Source: JAXGTO01 sp040774885 (GTDB lineage: Bacteria > Actinomycetota > Coriobacteriia > Coriobacteriales > Eggerthellaceae). Taken from it: a stretch of DNA of 64,000 nt. The stretch lies in the NCBI GenBank assembly GCA_040774885.1, contig JAXGTO010000008.1, forward strand, positions 4,400-68,399. The letters are read 5' to 3'. Below the pieces are notes generated by a model, which was not told where the DNA came from, did no database searches, and saw only the letters and a list, made by a program, of their open reading frames with translations. Position numbers and translations under genes: made by a program. This document shows, in pieces, positions 43,655 through 51,361 of this stretch; the first letter of the stretch is position 1; every line of letters begins with the position of its first letter.

Positions 43655-45103
43655 TCAGTCTTCCAGGGCTTCGACGATGTCCAGCAATTCCTGTTTGCCC
43701 GAAACGCCCATCTTGGAATAGATGTGCTTGATGTGCGTTTGCACCGTGCTCTTGGCGATGAACAGCTCGTCGCAAATGAACGGCACATTGCGGCCTTTGA
43801 TCAGCAGAGCCACCACTTCAAGCTCTCGGTGCGAAAGGCCGTAGCGTTGCGCAAGCAGGTCGAGCGTTTGGCTTTCGTCATCGGTGTGGGGCGCAGCAGA
43901 TTGCTTGATTACGTAGGCATCTGGCTTTTCGGATGCAGCGGCTTTTTCGCCGGCGAAGGTGCGTCCGCTGGTGGTGAACCACATGACCAAGATCACAAAC
44001 AGCAAGCCGATGGTGCTGATGGAAGAGGTTGGCTCGAACGGCAGATTGGAGAGCACCCACGAAAGGCCGCAGCCTGCCAAAAGGCCCGCGTACAGGGCAG
44101 CCAGGGCCGAACATACGGCTGTAAGCGGGCGCCAACCATAAGCATGGATGTGGTTGCCGATGACGATCCAGCAGTATACGAAGAAGATGCCGAAGCCGGA
44201 GAATACCGCAGCGCAGCATATCCCCGTGGTAAGCGGGCTTTTTGCAAAAGCAAGCAGGGCGAATCCGACGGCAGCACACAAGGGAGCAGGTTTGTAAGCC
44301 GCATCGGGGTCCAGGATGCCGCCATGTTGCGCCATATGCAGGGTGGTGATGGTCATGGCCACCAGCAGCACGCTTGCAGCGGCCGCAACGATCCAATGCG
44401 AACTCGGGCCGAATGCAGCCAGTGGGCTCCATCCCACCAAGGCGGCCATCACGCCATACAGGGCGACGGTGGCCAAAAACGGCGCCGTGTAATGGCGGGG
44501 TGCGTCGACAGGAGGCCGGACGACCTCATCGGGAACTTCTTCGGGTGCAGCCTCGGGTTTGCGAGTGCTCCAGGCAGTCAAAGCCACGATAGCCAGGGGA
44601 ATCAGGGGTTCGATGATATCAGCCACGGTTATGGGGAGCAGTTGCATGATGGCTACTGCTACAAAACCGATGAGTGCCGACGCCACGGTGGTGGTTACGC
44701 GGCGGCGCAGCGACAAGACGGCATAACGTTCGGCCAGCTGCGCCATGGCGATGGGCAGCAGCAAGCCCAAAGCAATCAAGCAAACAATGGCCAGGATGCC
44801 TTCAGGTTGCAGCACGATGGCCAACGATGCCATGGCCATCGCCACCAAGGCAGTATGGGAGAGCGCCAAAGGCAAAGGCCGGTCGGCGCGCCGACTGATA
44901 CGGTCGCCCACCAGCACGCTTACCAGACCGGCCACCAAAAAGAAGATTACCCATACGGGCAAAAGTCCACTGGCGGTGTCCGGGGCGTTCTCGCTCCCGT
45001 ACATCAGCGTGAACAGCCAGCAAAGCAGCAAGCAAGAGCATGCCATAAGCGGGCCGTCGATGCCTTCTTTGAAATCGCCGAACAGCGATTTGATCTTTTC
45101 CAT
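43655..45103 (-). CDS. Membrane LuxR-family transcription regulator, second copy
   Basis: 482 residues. About 12 TM helices occupy residues 18-395, with a Pro/Glu-rich loop (TRKPEAAPEEVPDEVVRPP) in the middle. The LuxR HTH is at about 418-478: YGLSHRELEVVALLIKGRNVPFICDELFIAKSTVQTHIKHIYSKMGVSGKQELL. Architecture is the same as at 39311 but sequence similarity outside the HTH is low. It is divergent from the OYE-type reductase and upstream of the cytochrome, so it probably controls one or both. The shared intergenic region holds a 19-bp dyad at 45156-45174. ATG 45103 follows GGGAGGAACC. Confidence 0.9.
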   Translation of the reverse strand: MEKIKSLFGDFKEGIDGPLMACSCLLLCWLFTLMYGSENAPDTASGLLPVWVIFFLVAGLVSVLVGDRISRRADRPLPLALSHTALVAMAMASLAIVLQPEGILAIVCLIALGLLLPIAMAQLAERYAVLSLRRRVTTTVASALIGFVAVAIMQLLPITVADIIEPLIPLAIVALTAWSTRKPEAAPEEVPDEVVRPPVDAPRHYTAPFLATVALYGVMAALVGWSPLAAFGPSSHWIVAAAASVLLVAMTITTLHMAQHGGILDPDAAYKPAPLCAAVGFALLAFAKSPLTTGICCAAVFSGFGIFFVYCWIVIGNHIHAYGWRPLTAVCSALAALYAGLLAGCGLSWVLSNLPFEPTSSISTIGLLFVILVMWFTTSGRTFAGEKAAASEKPDAYVIKQSAAPHTDDESQTLDLLAQRYGLSHRELEVVALLIKGRNVPFICDELFIAKSTVQTHIKHIYSKMGVSGKQELLDIVEALED

Positions 45104-45155
45104 GGTTCCTCCCAAAAGCCATTGTGGCATATCCGAACGGAAAGGGCCCGTCTGA

Positions 45156-45174
45156 ATCCTCAAATTATGGGGAT
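45156..45174. promoter_or_regulatory. 19-bp dyad between LuxR and OYE-type genes
   Basis: ATCCTCAAATTATGGGGAT has the same ATCCyC-N7-GGGGAT form as the sites at 43603 and 47603. It lies about halfway between the divergent starts. In the LuxR direction GATATG (45133-45128) sits at the same 34-bp distance as the -10 boxes of the other units, suggesting autoregulation. Confidence 0.5.
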
Positions 45175-45277
45175 GTACCCACATTGAACGCAATGAATTA
45201 CCTAAAACGGCATGATGCGCGGTTGCGCGGCCGGGGGCATCATCAGACAAGCAATCACTGAAAGCGAGGAGGAACAG

Positions 45278-47560
45278 ATGAGTGAATCGAAGGAACAAGG
45301 AAATTCCCAGCGCAGCGTATCGCGCAGGGCTTTTCTGGGGCTCGGTGCTGTTGCCGGCGTTACCGCCATGGGAAGCGGGTTGGTCGGATGCGCCCCGAAG
45401 TCTTCGAGCGGATCGACATCGGAGGGCGAAAGCGCCAAGGCGTTCACCATTGATTAGAACACGGGAGTGGTCAATCTCAATACCCAGGTGGAAGAGGCTA
45501 CGTACGGCGAAAGCACGCTGTCGCTCGATACGCTGTTCTCCGAAATCAAGGTGGGCGGCAAGACTTTCAAGAACCGCATCATCAAATCGGGCGCAGGGTG
45601 CCCTTCGTCCTACGACGAAAACGGATACCCCAACGAACAGCTCTACCAATTCTATGAAGCCATCGCTCGCGGCGGAGCCGGTTACGTCATCGTGGATACC
45701 AACACCATGCCGGTCGAAGCGCTGAAAACCGTTGCCGATCGAGTGCATGCGGCAGGCGCGGCAGTGGGCATGCAGCACTACAGCATGAGCAACTGGATGC
45801 CCGGCGGCATGTCCTCTTCATCCACGCAGGTGCTCACCGGCAGCCTCGATTTCGGCAACCCCGGGCCGACCATGGCCACCACCGACCAGGTGAAGGAAGT
45901 CATCGAAGAGTTTGTGGGGCGTGCAGAAGCCGCTTATCAGGCTGGATTCGACGGGTTCGATATCAATGCCGGCTGCAACCATTTCTTGGACAATTTCCTT
46001 TCGCGCGTGTACAACACCGAGCGCACCGATGAGTACGGTCCCCAGAGCCTTGAGAACCGCGCCCGCATCGTCACCGACATCATTGCGGGGATTCGCAGCC
46101 GCTGCGGCAAGGATTTCGTCATCTCGGTGCTGTTCAATGCCTTCGAGGTAAATGTCTATGAACTCGGCGACGACGAAAAGTGCATTTCTCTGGATGAAGG
46201 CGTGGAATTCGCCAAGTTGTTCGAGGCGGCGGGCGCCGACCTCCTTCACGTGCGGTGGGCTACGCACGGCAACCACGCCGCCAGCTTCTTCCCCGACCGT
46301 CTGTTCATTTGCGAACCGGGTGCAACGGGTTATGGAACCGTCCTCGATTTCACCAAGGGCGCTATGGGGGATTTCGAATACCGCTACGAAGGCGCCGTGG
46401 CTGCTGCGCCCATCGCCGCGACCATCAAACGCAACGTATCCATCCCTGTGGGCACGGTGGGATGCATGGACCCGCGCTTGGCTCCCGACCAAATCGAAGA
46501 GGACCTGCGCGATGGCCGACTCGACTTGGTCATGATGACGCGTCCGCTTATCGCTGATCCCGATATGCCCAATAAAATGCAGGAAGGGCGTCGGGATGAA
46601 GTGGCTCCCTGCACCCATTGCGAGACCTGCTTCATGGACAGCATCGGCGGGTGCCGCGTCAATCCGATCTTCGGCAAGGCCGGCACCGATGCATTGCCCG
46701 GAGGCTACACGTACCCTCAGGTAAGCAGCGCCAAGAACGTCATGGTCATCGGCGGCGGCCCTGGCGGCATGGAGGCGGCCCGCGTATCCGCGCTGTGCGG
46801 CAACAACGTCACGCTGTACGAAAAGAAGCAGTTGGGCGGCAAGATGACCATCGCCGAGGCCGTCAAAGGCAATCATGAATTGCTGGGCGACTACATCATC
46901 TATCTGCATAAACAACTTGATGTGCAAGGAGTCAACGTGGTCTTGGGCACGGAAGTCGATGGCGACCTGGTTCGCCAGGAATCGCCCGATTCCGTGATCA
47001 TCGCCGCAGGTGCCGATTACGCGGCGCCTGCCGTCAAGGGCCTCGATTCCTCGTCCATCGTCACCGATATCCGTTCTTGCAAGGATTGTTCGGGCAGGGT
47101 GGTTCTCATCGGCCACGGCGTTCAGATTCTGAACATCGCCGAATATCTGGTCAACCAAAACTGCGAGGTGACGGTGGTCAACTCCGGTCCGGCCGAGTTG
47201 CTGGGCCAGTACATGCCCGCTTACATCCAAACACCCACGCTCAATTGGCTCAAGGCGCATGCGGTCAAGTTCTACAACAGCGCCACGGTAAACGAGGTGA
47301 CGGATTCTGAGGTGAACTTCACCACGTCTTACGGGCTCAGCGTTTCCGTACCGGCCGATCGTGTCATGTATGCAGACGAAGCGGTGCCGTCCGATCTCAT
47401 ATCCGAGATCAAAAGCATCGTCTCGGACACGCGTGTGGTGGGCGATGCGTCCATCCCGGCCAACATCGTCATGGCCACGGCGGCAGGCCATATGGCCGCC
47501 CGCGGGCTGGATTACACCGCTCCTGACCCGACGGCGAACTCCTCGATGCCCAAGGGCTGA
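45278..47560 (+). pseudogene. Tat-signal OYE-family NADH:flavin oxidoreductase, interrupted by in-frame TAG
   Basis: One frame of 761 codons with an internal TAG as codon 60. Part one (to 45454) is a Tat lipoprotein signal: S-R16-R17-AFLGLG and LVGC38, then a Ser/Gly linker. Part two is a 2-enoate/2,4-dienoyl-CoA reductase-type enzyme: a FMN TIM barrel (FKNRIIKSGAG, DINAGCNHFLDNFLSRVYNTERTDEYG, ENRARI), a four-cysteine cluster CTHCETCFMDSIGGC for 4Fe-4S, and an FAD/NAD domain starting VMVIGGGPGGMEAARV. Old Yellow Enzyme relatives of this layout reduce activated C=C bonds. The TAG is one base from TGG (Trp). A GTG at 45467 could restart the enzyme body without its export signal (697 residues). 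ATG 45278 has a perfect AGGAGG. It may be a recent pseudogene, a strain polymorphism or a sequencing error. Confidence 0.75.
45455..45457 (+). other. In-frame amber codon in the OYE-type gene
   Basis: The context is TTC ACC ATT GAT TAG AAC ACG GGA. Both sides are in the same frame, and no frameshift is needed to join signal and enzyme. TAG is a common normal stop in this window (hom, metY, glnA, leuS and others end with it), which argues against general recoding. Confidence 0.85.
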
Positions 47561-47602
47561 TGAGGAGGTCTATGGGCGGCGACCTGCCCATTTCGCTTTG
47601 AA

Positions 47603-47691
47603 ATCCCCGTTATTTGGGGATGCCGAAACGGCTCTTTGTGGGAATTCCCCGTTGCGGGGCGATGTGCGCAGCGGCAGCGGGACGGCATAGT
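47603..47691 (+). promoter_or_regulatory. Tandem dyads and -10 before the second Tat flavoprotein
   Basis: ATCCCCGTTATTTGGGGAT (47603-47621) and CCCCGTTGCGGGG (47647-47659) are centred 41 bp apart, about four helical turns. The second lies about 35 bp before CATAGT (47686-47691), which continues GGGGTCACG. That closely copies the layout at 36784-36826. Confidence 0.55.
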
Positions 47692-47729
47692 GGGGTCACG
47701 ATCATATGAGAGGAAGCAAGGAGGAACTC

Positions 47730-49412
47730 ATGGGAACCAAACATTCGATCAGTCGACGCGGCTTCTTGGGGCTGGGTGCCCTTTCGGCGGCGGGCGTTGC
47801 CACTGCGGGTCTTTCGGGTTGCACGCCCAGTAATTCCGATACGGAAGCGGCTGAGCACAACGCCGTCGAATCATGGAAAGATGCTCCCGCTGCCATTTCC
47901 GCGTCCAAGATAGTGGAAACCGTCGATGCCGACGTAGTGGTGGTCGGTGCCGGCAACGCCGGTCAATTCGCCGCATGCGCCGCGGCCGAAAAGGGTGCCA
48001 AGGTGGTGCTGCTCGAAAAAGACGAGAAGATGTGCACCACGGCGCGCGAATGGATCGGCGGTATCGGCTCGCGCTATCAGCAGGAAGCCGGCGTGGAGAT
48101 CGACAAGAACAAGGTCGTCGAAACCCTGTGCTTCTATGCTTCGCATCGTTGCGACCAACGCCTCATCCGCACGTGGGCCGATAATTCCGGCGCCACCATC
48201 GACTGGCTGGGCGACGTGGTGAAGCAGTACAACCCCGATGCCTACATCAAGCTGGAAACCGACGTGGGAAATGAAACCGGTCTGTATCAGAGCTATCCTA
48301 TCCAGCACAACGTTCAAACCGACACCGAAGCCATCACCAGCCTCACCTTCGTCATCCAGAAGGTAAACGACCTGGGCGTCGAAGTGCGCAGCAAGACGCA
48401 GATGATGCAGCTGGAGCGCGATGATTCAGGGCGCGTGTGCGCAGCCATCGCCAGGAACTCCGAAGGCGACTACGTGCGCTTCAACGCTTCCAAGGGCGTC
48501 ATCATGTGCACCGGCGGCTATGCTGCCAACGGCGACATGATGAAAGAGGAAAACCCGCTGGGGTATTCCACCAATTCCCTGCTTTCCGCCTACGGCTCCA
48601 ACACCGGCGATGGCATCAAGGCGGCCACCTGGGTGGGTGCTGCCAAGCAACAGCAACCGACGCTGATGGTGTTCGACCGCGGCGGCGTCCCGTCCGGCAC
48701 GCCGGTGGGCACAGCCTATCAGGGTGGCGGCGTTATGTTCCATATGGGCTCCCAGCCGTTTTTGAAGGTGAACCACAAGGGCGAGCGCTTCTGCAACGAA
48801 TCCGTTCCTTACGACTTCATGACCGGCGCCGGAACCGTGCAGCCGGGTGGCACCTACTGCGAAATCTGGGACTCTAACTGGAAGGAGCAGACGCGTCAGT
48901 TCCACACCATCGGCTGCTCGCGCAAGCAGTACAGCCCCTCGGGCAGCTTGCTCATGCTGATGGATGAAGAAAAGACCCCGATGTTCTGGGAAATGGCCGC
49001 CAAACCCATGGGCGTCATCGTCGAGGCCGACACGCTTGCTGAATTGGCCGACAAGCTGATGGTTCCCGCCGACACGTTCGTCAAGACGGTCGAGCGCTAC
49101 AACGAATTGTGCGCGGCCGGCGACGACCAGGACTTCGGTAAAGAAGCCTATCGCATGATGCCGCTTTCGGCTCCGCCCTACATGGCCGCCACCGTGGGTG
49201 GGCAGATCCTCTGCTCGCTGGACGGGCTCACCATCAACACGCACATGCAGGTGCTCGACACCGATGGCGAAGTCATCGAGGGTCTCTATGCCGCCGGCAA
49301 CGACAGCGGCGGGTTCTTCTGCAACAACTACCCCGAGCTCATGGTGGGCTCCGCATGCGGACGCACCATCACGTTCGGCCGACTGGCTGGTCAGTACGCA
49401 GCCCAGTCGTAA
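47730..49412 (+). CDS. Tat-exported FAD-dependent reductase (fumarate reductase/KstD family), second copy
   Basis: 560 residues. Tat signal S-R9-R10-GFLGLG with lipobox LSGC31. The FAD-binding start DVVVVGAGNAGQFAACAAAEKGAKVVLLEKD has a complete GxGxxG, unlike the relative at 37504. KGVIMCTGGYAANGDM and the C-terminal GLYAAGNDSGGFFCNNYPELMVGSACGRTITFGRLAG match the same family, a flavocytochrome c-like reductase lacking its own hemes. Electrons presumably come from a five-heme cytochrome such as the one at 42798. The organic acceptor is unknown. The start is ATG 47730 with AGGAGG; an ATG eight codons upstream lacks a site. A terminator follows. Confidence 0.9.
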   Translation: MGTKHSISRRGFLGLGALSAAGVATAGLSGCTPSNSDTEAAEHNAVESWKDAPAAISASKIVETVDADVVVVGAGNAGQFAACAAAEKGAKVVLLEKDEKMCTTAREWIGGIGSRYQQEAGVEIDKNKVVETLCFYASHRCDQRLIRTWADNSGATIDWLGDVVKQYNPDAYIKLETDVGNETGLYQSYPIQHNVQTDTEAITSLTFVIQKVNDLGVEVRSKTQMMQLERDDSGRVCAAIARNSEGDYVRFNASKGVIMCTGGYAANGDMMKEENPLGYSTNSLLSAYGSNTGDGIKAATWVGAAKQQQPTLMVFDRGGVPSGTPVGTAYQGGGVMFHMGSQPFLKVNHKGERFCNESVPYDFMTGAGTVQPGGTYCEIWDSNWKEQTRQFHTIGCSRKQYSPSGSLLMLMDEEKTPMFWEMAAKPMGVIVEADTLAELADKLMVPADTFVKTVERYNELCAAGDDQDFGKEAYRMMPLSAPPYMAATVGGQILCSLDGLTINTHMQVLDTDGEVIEGLYAAGNDSGGFFCNNYPELMVGSACGRTITFGRLAGQYAAQS

Positions 49413-49443
49413 CAGCGCCCTCCAATCCCCTCCCTCCCCCTCA

Positions 49444-49482
49444 GCAACGGGCTCCGGTTCATTCCGGGGCCCGTTGCGTTTT
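49444..49482 (+). terminator. Rho-independent terminator
   Basis: GCAACGGGCTCCGG / CCGGGGCCCGTTGC, a 14-bp stem with one T-G wobble and a 6-base loop, followed by GTTTTG, 31 bp after the flavoprotein stop. Confidence 0.88.
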
Positions 49483-49535
49483 GCAGTGGCATAATGGAGC
49501 GCGGAAACCAAAGGCATAGCAAAGGAGACTTGCTC

Positions 49536-50930
49536 ATGAAACGCGAGAATGTCTGGAAGACCTACAAGAAAAAGGATCTGGCCGCCCTGAACGATCTGTG
49601 CGCCGGCTACATCGACTTCATCAGCGACAACAAAACCGAACGTGAATGTGCAGCGGCTGCCGTCGATTTGGCGCGCAAGGCCGGATACCGTTCGCTCGAA
49701 GAAGCGCGCAAGGCCGGCAAAGCGCTCAAGGCCGGCGACCGCGTGTATGCTCAGCTTTACGGCAAGGCGCTCATCTTGGTTCAGGTTGGAAGCCGCCCCA
49801 TGGAAGAAGGCCTCAACATCCTGGGCGCTCACATCGACAGCCCGCGTCTGGACATCAAGCAAAACCCCCTGTACGAATCAAATGACTTCGCGTTGCTCGA
49901 TACGCATTACTACGGCGGCATCAAGAACTATCAATGGGTTACCATGCCCCTGGCCATTCACGGCGTGGTTGCCAAGAAAGACGGCAGCGTCCAGCAGGTG
50001 AACGTGGGGGAGGCTCCCGACGATCCCGTGTTCTGCGTCACCGACCTGCTGCCGCATCTCGGCGCCGATCAGATGCAGAAGAAGGCCGGCAAGGTCATCG
50101 AGGGCGAAGAGCTCGATATCCTGGCTGGCGGCCAGCCAAAAGCGTCTGGAAAGAAGGATGAAGACGCCGAAGACGAGCCCGTCAAAGCGCGCCTGCTCGA
50201 CTTGCTGAAAGATGCTTACGGTATGGAGGAAGAGGATTTCCTTTCCGCCGAGCTCGAAGTGGTCCCCGCAGGCCGTGCGCGCGAACTGGGATTCGACCGG
50301 TCCATGGTCATCGGATACGGGCAGGACGACCGCGTATGCGCCTACACCAGTCTGATGGCGCAGCTGCATGCTGAAGATCTGAAGCGCACCGGCGTGTGCG
50401 TGCTGGTGGATAAAGAGGAAATCGGCAGCGTGGGCGCCACCGGCATGACCGGCCAATTCTTCGAGAACACCATGGCCGAGGTGATGGATCTGGCCAAGCA
50501 GGGCGGCGACCTGCCCCTGCGCCGCGCCCTGGCATCATCGGACATGCTCTCAAGCGACGTGTCCGCCGCCTTCGATCCCACCTTCGCCAGCGCGTACGAG
50601 CCCAAGAACTCCGCCTATTGCGGGCGTGGCTTGGTGTTCAACAAATTCACCGGTGCCCGTGGAAAAAGCGGCAGCAATGATGCCAATGCCGAATACGTGG
50701 CCACCATCCGCCGCATCATGGACGATTCGAAAGTCGCCTTCCAAACAGCCGAGCTCGGCAAGGTCAATCAAGGCGGCGGTGGCACCATCGCCTACATCCT
50801 TGCCAAATACGGCATGAACGTCATCGACTGCGGTGTCGCCGTGCTCTCCATGCATGCTCCGTGGGAAGTGACCAGTAAAGCAGACATCTTCGAAGCCGAA
50901 AAAGGCTACGCGGCGTTCCTGGGGCACTGA
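49536..50930 (+). CDS. M18-family aminopeptidase
   Basis: 464 residues, a cytoplasmic dizinc aminopeptidase of the DNPEP/aminopeptidase I family that removes N-terminal residues, usually acidic or neutral. Seen: GAHIDSPRLDIKQNPLYE (zinc His and Asp), FALLDTHYYGGIKNYQW, RPMEEGLNILGAH before it, VLVDKEEIGSVGATGM (catalytic and zinc Glu), SSDMLSSDVSAAFDPTFASAYEPKNSAYCGRGLVFNKFTG, and the late zinc His in VLSMHAPWEV. Residues about 205-235 (ASGKKDEDAEDEPVK) are a charged insertion loop. ATG 49536 follows AAAGGAG; an ATG 14 codons upstream does not. The last codons (GCGGCGTTCCTGGGGC) are one arm of an inverted repeat with the downstream region. Confidence 0.93.
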   Translation: MKRENVWKTYKKKDLAALNDLCAGYIDFISDNKTERECAAAAVDLARKAGYRSLEEARKAGKALKAGDRVYAQLYGKALILVQVGSRPMEEGLNILGAHIDSPRLDIKQNPLYESNDFALLDTHYYGGIKNYQWVTMPLAIHGVVAKKDGSVQQVNVGEAPDDPVFCVTDLLPHLGADQMQKKAGKVIEGEELDILAGGQPKASGKKDEDAEDEPVKARLLDLLKDAYGMEEEDFLSAELEVVPAGRARELGFDRSMVIGYGQDDRVCAYTSLMAQLHAEDLKRTGVCVLVDKEEIGSVGATGMTGQFFENTMAEVMDLAKQGGDLPLRRALASSDMLSSDVSAAFDPTFASAYEPKNSAYCGRGLVFNKFTGARGKSGSNDANAEYVATIRRIMDDSKVAFQTAELGKVNQGGGGTIAYILAKYGMNVIDCGVAVLSMHAPWEVTSKADIFEAEKGYAAFLGH

Positions 50931-51113
50931 TCTTCGGCCCGTTTGTTCGCTCACGTATAGAGATACGCTTCGCTCTCAAGCCGAGCCGAATCTCAGCGCC
51001 CCAGGAACGCCGCAGCGGTCCCGGCGTCGGCCTTCGACCCGTCTGGTCGCTCGCGTATGCAGATGCGCTTCGCTCTCAAGCCGGGCCGAATCTCAGCGCC
51101 CCAGGAACGCCGC
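50912..51113. repeat. Quasi-palindrome plus tandem duplication behind the M18 gene
   Basis: The end of the aminopeptidase gene and 11 bp beyond (50912-50941) are inverted at 50980-51013 and again at 51080-51113 (CGGCCCG/CGGGCCG, TTCGG/CCGAA, GGGGC/GCCCC, GCGGCGTTCC/GGAACGCCGC). An 82-bp unit (50932-51013) is directly repeated at 51032-51113, period 100. Its core (50946-50975, CGCTCACGTAT...ATACGCTTCG) resembles the cores behind glnA at 31520, 31631 and 31740. The remaining gap to 51361 has a T8 run at 51151-51158 and a TACTAT -10-like hexamer at 51209-51214. Confidence 0.8.
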
Positions 51114-51361
51114 GCCTTCCCTGTGGCGGTTCTGTGACGCCCTCTCCGTTTTTTTTCGAGAATACCGATTATGTCGTTAAAAGGCTTCCTTTCCACTCTC
51201 AATAATGCTACTATGCGATGCGACTTTTGCCGTAGGGTGAACATCGGCGGAGTCCGGACGCTCGGCTTGATCGAGTGCATTGAAAACAGAACGTAAGAAT
51301 TCTTGGCGCATCAGACAACGTATGAGCATGGACTAACGACCAGGGTGAAGGGTGGTAGGCC

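Noticed and set aside
45278..47560. Pyrrolysine or general amber recoding at codon 60
   Set aside because: TAG is used as an ordinary stop by many genes in the window, and no pyl genes are visible. A TGG-to-TAG change is simpler.
51120..51165. Intrinsic terminator or small RNA ending at the T8 run
   Set aside because: The nearest GC dyad (GGCG/CGCC) is weak and about 10 bases from the T-run, so the pairing is not convincing.
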